DNA of 64,000 nucleotides from NCBI GenBank assembly GCA_946186205.1, contig CAMHMH010000007.1, forward strand, positions 1 through 64,000, in the 5' to 3' direction. The stretch is from an uncultured Fretibacterium sp. (lineage in GTDB: Bacteria; Synergistota; Synergistia; Synergistales; Aminobacteriaceae). A program made the translations under genes and the position numbers. This document shows, piece after piece, positions 35,314-43,860 of this stretch. The notes below the pieces were generated by a model, which saw only the letters and a program-made list of their open reading frames with translations, was not told the DNA's origin and did not search any database. Each line of letters begins with the position of its first letter. Position 1 is the stretch's first letter.

Positions 35314-35341
35314 TTGACATAATGAAATTATCCGCTATAAT
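35314..35341 (+). promoter_or_regulatory. Consensus sigma-70 promoter overlapping the acyltransferase start codon
   Basis: TTGACA (35314-35319), a 16-base spacer and TATAAT (35336-35341): both hexamers are perfect. The ATG at 35322 lies inside the spacer and the pentamer tract starts right after the -10 box. A transcript from here would begin within the repeat and would lack the annotated start codon. Confidence 0.55.
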
Positions 35342-36431
35342 TGACCAGACCAGACCAGACCAGACCAGACCAGACCATGACCATCCTATTGTCCGTAAAC
35401 AGGAGCGCAATTCATCGTTAGAGCTTCTGAGAATTGTAGCTATGCTGATGATAGTAGCTTTTCATTTCTTCAGGCACGGCGGATTTGATTTCCCGGAAGA
35501 TTCATTCACTGTGAACAGGATTTATTATCAATTTGTGCTGATGTTCGGCAATTTCGGGAATGCTGTATTTGTGCTTCTTTCTGGTTATTTCTTGATATTG
35601 TCTGACAGGCTGAAGCCTCAAAAGCTCGTCAATTTTTGGGTTCGCATGGTGTTCTATTCGGCAGCTTTTTACACGCTGGGAGTGTTAGCAGGCAGGGCAG
35701 ATTTCAGCGCGAAGGGTATATTGTCAGTTATCCGTCCTGTTACAAAATTCCGATGGTGGTTCGCAAGCACATATATTATTTTGTACCTCATTCATCCTTA
35801 TCTGAATATGTTTCTTAAGCGCATGACAAAGGAAGAGTACAGAAAGTTTCTTGCTGCTGTTTTCTGTTACTGGTGCATAATTCCGATGCTGACCAAGTCA
35901 AATTTCGGGGCTAACGCGCTCATAAACTTCATGTGCCTGTATTCGCTTGCGGGGTATTTCAGGCTTTGGGCTGATGATGTTTACGGGAAGAAATATATCT
36001 TATACGGAGCAATCTTTGCTGTGATGAATTTCGTGATGATACTGTTGCTTGATGCTGCTGTGATGAAATTTCCTGTTCTCAGCAATTACGCTGTTTACTT
36101 CACGGGGCTTATGAACTGCCAAGAAATATTGAGGCCGCTTATTGTGCTGACGGCTTTGTCGCTGGTGCTCGGCTTCAGGGGGCTTGACATACCGCACAGA
36201 AAAATCATCAGCGTTATTGCCGCTTCATCATTCGGAGTGTACCTAATACATGACGGCGCGGCAGGACATTTCTTGTGGCGCGAAGTTTTCCGCAACTCAT
36301 CATTCACTCACAGCCCGTATCTTATACCGTACTCGCTCGCAGTAACCTTGACCGTATACATCTTCTGCACGATCACTGAATTGATACGCTCAAAAATTTT
36401 CAGGACTCTCACACGCGGTTACCTGTCGTAA
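35322..36431 (+). CDS. Acyltransferase 3 family membrane protein, repeat-controlled
   Basis: 369 residues. After the repeat-encoded N-terminus (MKLSAIIDQTRPDQTRPD), the conserved family start SLELLRIVAMLMIVAFHFFRHGG appears with the catalytic-type His, followed by about ten membrane helices. Members O-acetylate surface polysaccharides such as O-antigen or exopolysaccharide. AGAGGGG lies eight bases before ATG 35322, and no other good start precedes the domain, so translation must pass through the pentamer tract. With the adjacent broken GT2 this looks like a locus for varying surface glycan. Confidence 0.92.
   Translation: MKLSAIIDQTRPDQTRPDHDHPIVRKQERNSSLELLRIVAMLMIVAFHFFRHGGFDFPEDSFTVNRIYYQFVLMFGNFGNAVFVLLSGYFLILSDRLKPQKLVNFWVRMVFYSAAFYTLGVLAGRADFSAKGILSVIRPVTKFRWWFASTYIILYLIHPYLNMFLKRMTKEEYRKFLAAVFCYWCIIPMLTKSNFGANALINFMCLYSLAGYFRLWADDVYGKKYILYGAIFAVMNFVMILLLDAAVMKFPVLSNYAVYFTGLMNCQEILRPLIVLTALSLVLGFRGLDIPHRKIISVIAASSFGVYLIHDGAAGHFLWREVFRNSSFTHSPYLIPYSLAVTLTVYIFCTITELIRSKIFRTLTRGYLS
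35343..35377 (+). repeat. Pentanucleotide tandem repeat (GACCA x7)
   Basis: Seven perfect GACCA units inside the first 20 codons of the acyltransferase gene, read as Asp-Gln-Thr-Arg-Pro cycles. Five is not a multiple of three, so each unit gained or lost shifts the frame. At seven copies the gene is in frame with ATG 35322 (ON); six or eight would be OFF. Confidence 0.97.
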
Positions 36432-36436
36432 AACAA

Positions 36437-36463
36437 AACCCCCGGCAATTTTCACCGGGGGCA
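36437..36463. terminator. Strong hairpin terminator between convergent genes
   Basis: CCCCCGG (36439-36445) pairs with CCGGGGG (36455-36461). The T-run is on the minus strand (GGGGGTTTTGTTTT), so it mainly ends pgi, and probably also stops the plus-strand acyltransferase transcript. Confidence 0.85.
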
Positions 36464-36477
36464 GATTCATTCCGCAG

Positions 36478-37785
36478 TTATTTTCCGGGCTTCCCCAAAA
36501 GTTTGAACATGTTCGCTTTATAGAATTCGACTCCGGGCTGGTTGAAAGGATTGATCCCGCTGATGTACCCCGACACACCGCACGCATACTCAAAGAAGTA
36601 GAACAATTCTCCGAGTGATCTCTCGTCCTGTGAAGGAATGCTCACCATCAAGTTCGGGACTCCTCCGTCAACATGCGCCGCTATTGTTCCCTGCATCGCG
36701 CACTGATTAACCCAGCTCATATTCTTTCCAGCAAGGTAGTTCAGCCCGTCAAGATCATTTTCCTGCGACGAAAGCACAAAGTCTTTTCTCGCGTTCTCAA
36801 TCTTCATGACAGTCTCAAACATTATCCTGTCGCCGTCCTGTATGAACTGTCCCATTGAGTGAAGATCCGTCGTAAGGTCAACGCTTGCCGGGAAAATTCC
36901 GCGCTGGTCTTTGCCTTCTGACTCTCCGTAAAGCTGCTTCCACCATTCTGATATATAGTGCATAGCCGGCTCATAGTTCGCGAGGATCTCTACTGTCTTC
37001 CCTTTGCGGTGAAGAATGTTGCGTAACGCCGCATACTGTAACGCAGGGTTATCATCAAATGCTTTGTTCAATGCGACTTCACGGCCCGCAGCAGCTCCGG
37101 CCATGAGGGACTCAATGTCAGCACCGCTCGCGGCAATCGGAAGAAGTCCCACAGCCGTCAACACGCTGAACCTTCCGCCAACGTCATCAGGAATCACGAA
37201 CGACTCATAGCCCTCTGTGTCAGCAAGAGTCTTCAATGCCCCGCGAGCCTTGTCGGTCGTAGCGTAGATACGTTTTGCGGCCTCTTTAGCTCCGTACTTC
37301 TTGATGAGAAGATCCCTGAACACCCTGAAGGCTATTGCTGTCTCTGTCGTTGTCCCTGACTTTGAGATTACGTTGACGGAAAAATCATGACCCTCAAGCA
37401 AGTCTATTACGTCCTGTATGTACGTGCTGTTCATGCTGTTCCCGATGTAATAGATACGCGGAGTCTTTCGTGCTTCGGGTGACAAGTCATTGTAGAAGCC
37501 ATGACGGAGAAATTCTATCGCCGCCCTCGCTCCGAGATATGAGCCTCCTATGCCTGCTACGAGCAATATCTCTGAGTCGCTCTGTATCTTCTTTGCCGCC
37601 ATTTTGATGCGTGAAAATTCTTCCTTGTCGTAATTGACCGGGAGATCTATCCAGCCTAAGAAATCATTTCCCGCACCCTTGCGAGATTTGAGAAGGTCAG
37701 CAGCCGCGAGCGTTATTGCTTTCATGCTGTCGACTTCATGAGGACGTACGAATTTCAGCGCGTTTGAATAGTCAAAGCCTGTCAT
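36478..37785 (-). CDS. pgi: Glucose-6-phosphate isomerase
   Basis: About 435 residues, the short bacterial form. Sugar-phosphate site motifs [13 protein letters not shown] and [17 protein letters not shown], catalytic Glu region in [19 protein letters not shown], and the family end ...[16 protein letters not shown]. It interconverts glucose-6-P and fructose-6-P in the cytoplasm. ATG 37785 has AGGAGG eleven bases upstream; an extension to 37857 is not family-like. Together with manA at the far end of the window it can feed hexose phosphates to glycan synthesis. Confidence 0.97.
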   Translation of the reverse strand: MTGFDYSNALKFVRPHEVDSMKAITLAAADLLKSRKGAGNDFLGWIDLPVNYDKEEFSRIKMAAKKIQSDSEILLVAGIGGSYLGARAAIEFLRHGFYNDLSPEARKTPRIYYIGNSMNSTYIQDVIDLLEGHDFSVNVISKSGTTTETAIAFRVFRDLLIKKYGAKEAAKRIYATTDKARGALKTLADTEGYESFVIPDDVGGRFSVLTAVGLLPIAASGADIESLMAGAAAGREVALNKAFDDNPALQYAALRNILHRKGKTVEILANYEPAMHYISEWWKQLYGESEGKDQRGIFPASVDLTTDLHSMGQFIQDGDRIMFETVMKIENARKDFVLSSQENDLDGLNYLAGKNMSWVNQCAMQGTIAAHVDGGVPNLMVSIPSQDERSLGELFYFFEYACGVSGYISGINPFNQPGVEFYKANMFKLLGKPGK

Positions 37786-37860
37786 GAAATTTATTGCCTC
37801 CTGTGAAAATTTTTTTGTGGATGGGTATATTGTATCAACAAATCGCCGGAATAACACTGC

Positions 37861-37903
37861 GAAAAAAAAAACGGGCAGTACAGTTTATGCCATACCGCCC
37901 GGA
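37861..37903 (-). terminator. Terminator after the beta-helix protein gene
   Basis: CGGGCAGTA (37872-37880) pairs with TACCGCCCG (one mismatch); the A-run at 37862-37871 gives a T-run on the minus strand. Confidence 0.85.
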
Positions 37904-37910
37904 AAAGTTT

Positions 37911-39734
37911 TTACTGCGCTGTCGTTAATGTGTAGCTTCCTGTTGTGATTGTTCCGCTTCCGCTCGTGCTCGTTACGTTTGAATTGCCCGTAAGAGTCCA
38001 CGTTGAGCCTGACTCTACTACAACATTCACTGTGCCGCCTGAAGACATTGTGATCGCCCCGGTGAATGTCGAGCTGTCCTTCAGGTTAAGCGTGAGCGAT
38101 GATGACCCGTCAACGATAATATTTCCGGTGATGTCCTGTCCTGAAGCATTAAGCGTTACACTTCCGCCGTTGCTCCCTGAAGTTCCCCATTCCTGGCCCT
38201 CAGCGCGCAGGAAATTCCCGGATGAGTCATTGTTCGTTATTGTTACGCCCGAAAGATTGATTGTCGTTGTCGTGTTCGTTACGCAGAATATATCACCGTT
38301 CGCGTTCGTAATGCTTCCGTCAGTCATCGTGAACGTTGAAGCACCGCTTGAAGCATCTTTCGACATCGACTTGTAGATCAAGACAGCCTGATATGTAGTG
38401 TCCTGACTGTTCTTTGTGTTGTGATTCGCCGTGAGCTTGCAGTCAGTGAGATTTACGGAATTTCCGCCCTCAATAACGACAGCCTGAGCTACATTCGCGG
38501 TCAAGTCAGCATCCGTAACAGTAATCGCCGCCGTTGAGTAAATAGCCGGTGAGCCTGTGCCGTTTGTGGTGTATGAGCCTCCGTTTACCGTAACAGTTCC
38601 GCCGCCGCTGTCCGAACGTATAGCCGCTGATGATCCGCCTGATGTTGTTATTGTGAGGTTGCTCGCGTTCATTATGCCGCCGCCGGTTGTCATTATTCCG
38701 CCGGAATTGTTCGAGCTTGTTGTGATTGTCGCGTCAGAAATTGTTACTGTCGTTCCGTCGCCCTGATTGTTGCTTGAGTTGCTGTTGTTCCCGCCGTAAG
38801 AGAAAACCGCATTGCCGTATTTCGCGTTTGTTGTGATTTTCGTTGACGAGCCTGTGATTGTCAGCTTTGAGCCGCCCGACGCAAGTATAGCCGCGTTCGT
38901 TCCCTTCCAGTCGTAATCATCATTCTGCCCGGAGACATCGCCCGTTTTCGTTACGGTTATGTTGCTGTAGGTTGCTGATGATCCGTCAGTGAGTGAGAGA
39001 GCATGAGTCCCGGCTGTCGTTGATGAGTATGACTCGCCCGTTGTTGTCTCGGACTCGGTTTCGGTCTCGGTCTCAGTGCTTGTCTTGTCATCGCTCGTTG
39101 TTGTTGGAGTCTTGTCTTCACTTGTCGGACTCGGTTTTGTGTCATCGCTTGTTGTTTTTGCTGACACTGTTACAGTTCCGAGAGTCGTTTTTGCGATTTC
39201 CTGATTCGGTTTTGACGCATACGGGACTAACGCGACTGCTATAACGTTGCTTCCTGCTGACATTGCCGACGTGCTGAAAGAAATCGTTGCTGATGATGTC
39301 GAACTCGCCGTGATTGTTACGCCGTTTGCTGACGGTCTGAACTCGCCCGTGCTGACTCCTGGTGAAGTCGTTGATGCTGAAAGTGAATCGTTGACGTAAA
39401 CGCGCCAAATGTCCGTCTCGAACCCAAGCGATAATGTTACGGGGCTTAATGTCTCACCCTGCGTTACCTGAGTCGCTGTTGATTTCGAGAGTGATTTTGC
39501 TGACGTGCCTGCGTTGTAGCTGATTGAGTCGTCCGTGAGAGTCCCGTCTGAGTTGAGATTGCCTTCTGTTATTAACTCGTTCACGTATGACTGAACCTCT
39601 GTGTCTGTGCCTGTGCCTGTCTGACTCTGAATCTTTACATCATCTCCGCCAGAACCGCCTCAGCTTGAACCCATCACCGAAAACGCAAGCACCATCAAAA
39701 ACGCCATGCAAAGCCAAAATTTTGCTGCCTTCAA
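37911..39734 (-). CDS. Secreted beta-helix-like protein with in-frame TGA at the lipobox cysteine
   Basis: From TTG 39734 (AGGAGG eight bases upstream) the sequence encodes a lipoprotein-type signal peptide, KAAKFWLCMAFLMVLAFSVMGSS. An in-frame TGA (39660-39662) follows, then GGSGGDDVKIQSQTG and 557 further residues starting at Met 39584. By analogy with the SGGCGGSGG lipobox of the lipoprotein at 58796, the TGA stands where the lipidated Cys would be (TGC or TGT to TGA). Downstream there is a beta-sandwich-like region, a Thr/Glu/Ser linker and a Ser/Thr/Gly/Asn-rich stretch of short repeats (TITNNDSSG-like) typical of a right-handed beta-helix. Unless the TGA is read through or is an error, only an unexported form could be made. 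Confidence 0.7.
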
Positions 39735-39736
39735 TG

Positions 39737-40888
39737 TTAAAACCTCCTGCAAAAATCTTCCATTCTGTTCATTGACTCGATAAGAGTCTCCATAGACTGG
39801 GTGCAGGCAATCCTTATATAGCCCTCGCCAGTCTGCCCGAATGCGCTGCCCGGCAATACAGCAACTTTTGCTTCATTGAGTAACTGCCACGTAAACTCTT
39901 CGCTCGTTAATGAAGTCTGTGATATGTCGGGGAACAAGTAGAACGAACCTTCAGCCCTGTGGCACTTCACCCCCTTCATAGCGTTTAATCTTGCCTCAAC
40001 CGCTCTCATTCTTTCGCCGAAAATTTCCGCCCGCTCTTTCACTTTCTCGTCCTGAGTGTTGAGGGCATATTCTGCGGCTTTCTGTGAGAGGGTATTTACG
40101 CCGTAAGTCTGGTACGATGACAGTACGCACATAGTGTTGATTACGTTCTGGGGCGCGAAAAGGTAGCCTATTCTCCATCCCGTCATACAATGGCTCTTTG
40201 AGAGTCCAGCGGCTAATAGCGTTCGTTCCTTCATGCCGGGAATTGTCGCAAAGCAAACATGCTCGCCGCTGAATATCATTGACTCGTAAATCTCATCGCT
40301 GAGGACAAACAAATCTCTTTCCTCCGCAAACTGTGCGATCTCCTCAAGCTGTTTCCTTGTCGCGACTCTCCCTGAAGGATTCCCCGGATAATTCAGAATG
40401 ATTCCTCGTGTATGTGATGTTGCTGATGCTCTCAGTTCCTCGATTGTAGGCGCGAAATTATTTTCCTCGCGCGTTTTTATTGGGACCGGGACTCCTCCGT
40501 TGCCTTTGATCTGAGCTTCATACGGCGTGAAGTACGGCTCAATAAGCATGACTTCATCACCGGGATTCAGAAGCGCGCCGAATGCCAGCCACGGAATGTG
40601 CAATCCTCCGACCGAAATATATACGTTGTCGGGTGAAGACTTGAGTCCGTGATGGCGTTCCCAATATGCGCAGGCTGCCTCGCGTGTCTCAATATATCCC
40701 TGCAACGGCGGGTAATGCGTGAAACCTTCTTTTGCTGCCCTCGCTCCAGCGTCAACAACATCAGGCTCCGTAACAAAATCCGGCTCGCCTATGCTGAGAT
40801 TGAGTACTCCGTTCATTTTCTCTATGGCCTGAAAGACTCGAATCATGCCCGATGGTTTAGAGTCCTTGAATTTTCTTGCAAGCTCCAT
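39737..40888 (-). CDS. Class I/II pyridoxal-phosphate aminotransferase
   Basis: 383 residues of the aspartate aminotransferase fold type I group: NLSIGEPDF start, substrate/PLP segment NYPGNPSGRVA, and the PLP Schiff-base lysine in SKSHCMTGWRIGY, ending with a small C-terminal domain (GYIRIACTQSMETLIESMNR). AAGGAAGTG precedes the ATG. Its last codons form the AGGAGG site of the following lipoprotein gene, whose TTG lies two bases after the stop. Likely a broad-specificity aminotransferase in amino-acid fermentation; the substrate is not predictable. Confidence 0.93.
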   Translation of the reverse strand: MELARKFKDSKPSGMIRVFQAIEKMNGVLNLSIGEPDFVTEPDVVDAGARAAKEGFTHYPPLQGYIETREAACAYWERHHGLKSSPDNVYISVGGLHIPWLAFGALLNPGDEVMLIEPYFTPYEAQIKGNGGVPVPIKTREENNFAPTIEELRASATSHTRGIILNYPGNPSGRVATRKQLEEIAQFAEERDLFVLSDEIYESMIFSGEHVCFATIPGMKERTLLAAGLSKSHCMTGWRIGYLFAPQNVINTMCVLSSYQTYGVNTLSQKAAEYALNTQDEKVKERAEIFGERMRAVEARLNAMKGVKCHRAEGSFYLFPDISQTSLTSEEFTWQLLNEAKVAVLPGSAFGQTGEGYIRIACTQSMETLIESMNRMEDFCRRF

Positions 40889-41007
40889 GAATTACACTTC
40901 CTTAAAATTTGTTGGATTGGCAAAATAATATCATAAGAACGAAATAATACGGATAATTTTTATGAGAGGGATAAATTTTTCTGTTACGAGAATCATATCG
41001 GCAAAAA

Positions 41008-41046
41008 CAATTGTCAACCGAATAAAAATTTTTGGGTTTACAATTG
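41008..41046. promoter_or_regulatory. 39-bp imperfect palindrome upstream of the aminotransferase gene
   Basis: CAATTGT and ACAATTG arms with inner AACC/GGTT and AAAAATTTTT core make a near-complete palindrome, about 120 bases upstream of the aminotransferase ATG. It could be an operator or a leader hairpin. A separate G/C-rich terminator for the convergent upstream gene lies just beyond. Confidence 0.45.
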
Positions 41047-41065
41047 CCAAAATAATACCCCCAGA

Positions 41066-41092
41066 AATTTCCCGGGGGCTTTGTCTCATAAT
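41066..41092 (-). terminator. Terminator after the Sel1-repeat protein gene
   Basis: On the minus strand GCCCCCGGGAAATTTCTGGGGGTATTATTTT: CCCCC pairs with GGGGG around a short A/T loop, followed by a T-rich stretch. Confidence 0.75.
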
Positions 41093-41099
41093 CACAAAC

Positions 41100-42968
41100 T
41101 CAGAACGGCCACCACCAAGAATTTTTGCCCGATAACCTTTTGAGTGCCTTCTTTGCTCCCGAATGTCCCATCTCTGAAGCGCGCGTGTAATGTTCTTTCG
41201 CCGTGTCAAGATTTCTGCTGACTCCCTGCGCGTGTTCATGCATTCGTCCTATCATGTATTCTGATGATGAGTTCCCGTTTTCTGCTGACTTCCTGAAAAT
41301 TTCGAGGGCTTCCGTGTACTGCTTTGCGTTGTAGAGTCTCATTCCCTCTTGGTACAGATCTTCAGGGGACGGCGTTACGGGTTCTTGAGGCTTGTACGTG
41401 TAATCCTGAGACGTGAGAATGATATTGACGCACATGTTCTGAGAGTAAATATCACCGGCAAATCCCGCAATACGGTAATACTTCAGGGCCATGAAAGAGT
41501 CGCGCTTCACACCGAGTCCGTAGTTGTACATGTCAGCAAGAAAGGCAGACGCAGGAACATTCCCCCCGTCAGCATAATCACGAACGAGACTAAGCGCACG
41601 AGAATAGCACGATACATCCCCGGAAATTTCCGCAAGCCTCAGAATCTCAGCGAACAATGACGGATCATTTTCACCCTGTGCAATGAGCCTCCGTGCATGA
41701 CGCAGCAGCTGATGATTATTCCCCCTCAATGACTCCGAGTAACCTTCACGCCCGTCAAAATAATCCGCGAGAATCAACGCCGCTTCCCTGTCGTGAGATG
41801 TCATATTCTCCGTGAGGTGTGAAAGTTTTACCGCCCGCAAAGTGTCTTCAGGCAATAACGGGTAATCTACATCCGCCCGCATTTGTTGAAGCATGGCCGA
41901 GCTTAGTTCATGCTCATAGCCGAAATCGATATTTATCTCCGCGCAATTTACTGCCGTTTCCTTTTCGCCCAATGAGTAATACAGAGCCGCCGCAAAAAGA
42001 TTGTTCGTCCAGTCCTCTCGCAAAGTGTTGTCTCTCATAATCTCCGCAAGCTCAAGAATATTTTTCCGCGACTCATCATTCACTCCATCTTTCAGCAATG
42101 TATTAATCCTGTACTTTGTTGCCTCAAGTTTATACGGATCTTTGCGCAATACGGGCCGCCAAACTTTGTCGAACTCGTCGAAGCACTTCTCAGCCTCATA
42201 CGAATCATCAACATCAAGAGCAGTCCTAGCGCGGTAAAACCAGTAAGGAGGGTATACCCTGAAATCATCCTCAATAGCCTTAAGCATTCGGAGCTTTCTT
42301 GACGGGGTATCAGGCTCATCGACAGCACGATAAAAATCATCAAGCGCGCGCTGTACGAGCCTGTACTCATCAGGAAGGTGATATTTGTTGAGGAGATTCC
42401 ACGATGACGAGAGCAATTGCTTCTGTAACTCGTTGAAGTCTTTCATGTCTTCAGCTTTGAGACGGAACAATTCAGCGTTGAGATTGATACTTTGATTAAC
42501 GGCTTCTGCTTTCTCAAGGAAATAACCGGCGGTACATGCGGAGATGAGTCTTCCGAGTCCAACGAAAAATTTTCCGGCGTTCTCATCACCTGCGAGGACT
42601 CCGCGTGAAATTTCTGCCATTTCTGAGAGAGCGTATTTGATTCTGATGCTGCTTTGAGCGTCATAACGTTTGCGGATTTCGTCTGACTCTTCCTGACGCA
42701 GTTTCTTGTTGTGTGATATGTCTAGAAGTTTGCGGTAAAGCTCTGTGATTTCGGGGTCTGAACGTATATTGCCTATGCTGAGATTGTTTATGATGTTCTG
42801 ATATTCAGCGTCAAGAATGATTCTGTCCTGTGCCGACAAGATTCGGTGCAAAGATACAACGGCCATGTTCAAAGCAAGCATAGTGTGCTGAGGGTCATAT
42901 GATTCTTGAGCGCGTGAGTCAGAAAAGAGCATGAGGGAAATAATTGCTGACAAAAAAATTTTCCTCAT
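41100..42968 (-). CDS. Exported Sel1/TPR-like repeat protein
   Basis: About 622 residues from ATG 42968 (GGAGG ten bases upstream), with signal peptide MRKIFLSAIISLMLFSDSRA. The body is all-helical. The C-terminal third carries Sel1-like repeats: SAFLADMYNYGLGVKRDSFMALKYYRIAG, ALEIFRKSAENGNSSSEYMIGRMHEHAQGV and AKEHYTRASEMGHSGAKKAL. Sel1 repeats act as protein-binding scaffolds, often at the envelope. A longer reading to 43013 is unlikely. No partner can be named from context. Confidence 0.85.
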   Translation of the reverse strand: MRKIFLSAIISLMLFSDSRAQESYDPQHTMLALNMAVVSLHRILSAQDRIILDAEYQNIINNLSIGNIRSDPEITELYRKLLDISHNKKLRQEESDEIRKRYDAQSSIRIKYALSEMAEISRGVLAGDENAGKFFVGLGRLISACTAGYFLEKAEAVNQSINLNAELFRLKAEDMKDFNELQKQLLSSSWNLLNKYHLPDEYRLVQRALDDFYRAVDEPDTPSRKLRMLKAIEDDFRVYPPYWFYRARTALDVDDSYEAEKCFDEFDKVWRPVLRKDPYKLEATKYRINTLLKDGVNDESRKNILELAEIMRDNTLREDWTNNLFAAALYYSLGEKETAVNCAEINIDFGYEHELSSAMLQQMRADVDYPLLPEDTLRAVKLSHLTENMTSHDREAALILADYFDGREGYSESLRGNNHQLLRHARRLIAQGENDPSLFAEILRLAEISGDVSCYSRALSLVRDYADGGNVPASAFLADMYNYGLGVKRDSFMALKYYRIAGFAGDIYSQNMCVNIILTSQDYTYKPQEPVTPSPEDLYQEGMRLYNAKQYTEALEIFRKSAENGNSSSEYMIGRMHEHAQGVSRNLDTAKEHYTRASEMGHSGAKKALKRLSGKNSWWWPF

Positions 42969-42994
42969 CAATTTTTCGCCTCCATTTTTGTGTG

Positions 42995-43387
42995 TCAGAT
43001 TTGAGTCCTCCATGCCCGCAATAATTCCCCGGCGGTGAAATCGGGCGCGAGATTATTTTCCTTCAGCATTTGCTTGACTGTCGCAGCGTTGAAGGGGTCG
43101 CCGCACTTCACAGAGTCAAAAGCTACTGCCTCCATCAGCCCGGCAAAATCTTTGTGTTCTTTCAGCCATGAGAGAATATGTTTCTTCTTTGCGCGTTTCT
43201 CTGCGTCTTTGCTCTTGTCGCGTGTCTTGTACGAGTAAGCCGCGTATGCTTTCTGAATGCTCTTGTAGCCCCAACCCTGTGCGTCGTCTAACACTTGGCC
43301 GGTGTCCTTGTCGACAACAACATAACGCTTGTCATATTCGCTTGAGAGATCCGCGGACTCAATCACTGCTATATTTCCTGCTGGCAT
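42995..43387 (-). CDS. Conserved hypothetical protein (130 aa)
   Basis: A soluble protein of 130 residues, no signal peptide. The N-terminal third is beta-rich (MPAGNIAVIESADLSSEYDKRYVVVDKDTGQVL) and the rest is helical with a very basic middle (KTRDKSKDAEKRAKKKHI). The 5' end overlaps the preceding gene by 19 bp, with the ribosome site inside it, so the two are a coupled pair. I do not recognise the family. A two-gene regulatory or toxin-antitoxin-like unit is possible, but nothing in the sequence shows it. Confidence 0.65.
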   Translation of the reverse strand: MPAGNIAVIESADLSSEYDKRYVVVDKDTGQVLDDAQGWGYKSIQKAYAAYSYKTRDKSKDAEKRAKKKHILSWLKEHKDFAGLMEAVAFDSVKCGDPFNAATVKQMLKENNLAPDFTAGELLRAWRTQI

Positions 43388-43797
43388 TTTGATTCCTCCT
43401 GAAATTTTCCCCTCGAAATTAATTCCTCGTAGTCGATACGGCCAGGACTAATCTTTATACTGTCATCTATGCAGCGTCCTTCCGCGAGAAGTTTATTTGA
43501 GTACGCAAAAAGCATTTCCGTTACAGTATGAATCGCATTTGCGTTACACGGAATCTCTGAGACATGCATTATGATTTGAGCACCGCTGTTCGTTTTGTTC
43601 TGCCTGATACCAATCCACCACAGGCAAATGAAAATTCTGCGGTTTTCTTTGCGCTTTCTGCTGTATACTCCGCAGATTTCTACGTCAAATCCATTCTTCA
43701 AATTACGGTACAAGCACGGCTCAAAGTCAATATTCTTAATCTCGTAAGGGTATCCGAGTTCTTTCTGCATTTCGATTACACTTTTGGGATATTTCAT
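43369..43797 (-). CDS. Hypothetical protein (142 aa), paired with next gene
   Basis: From ATG 43797 (GGGAGG seven bases upstream) the product is 142 residues, soluble, with mixed alpha/beta character and several aromatic-rich strands (CLWWIGIR). It overlaps the following hypothetical gene by 19 bp. A hairpin lies just upstream, so the pair appears to be its own transcription unit after the metallo-hydrolase gene. No family motif recognised. Confidence 0.6.
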   Translation of the reverse strand: MKYPKSVIEMQKELGYPYEIKNIDFEPCLYRNLKNGFDVEICGVYSRKRKENRRIFICLWWIGIRQNKTNSGAQIIMHVSEIPCNANAIHTVTEMLFAYSNKLLAEGRCIDDSIKISPGRIDYEELISRGKFQEESKCQQEI

Positions 43798-43819
43798 GAT
43801 TTTTCCTCCCTGCAACAAA

Positions 43820-43858
43820 AACGGAGAAGCAATATTTTTATCACTCCTCCGCAGATTT
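43820..43858 (-). terminator. Terminator after the metallo-hydrolase gene
   Basis: On the minus strand GCGGAG and CTCCG pair around an A/T-rich loop, followed by a run of five T residues. A nearly identical element lies at 44733-44768. Confidence 0.75.
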
Positions 43859-43860
43859 TC

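Noticed and set aside
38557-38766. Val/Pro-rich open frames opposite the beta-helix gene (also 37945-38376)
   Set aside because: They are shadows of the Thr/Ser/Gly/Asn-rich coding on the minus strand and have no ribosome sites.
39640-39662. Selenocysteine insertion as the firm explanation of the lipobox TGA
   Set aside because: No convincing SECIS stem-loop with an apical G was found in the bases just after the TGA, and Sec at a lipidation site would be without precedent known to me. Kept only as one option.
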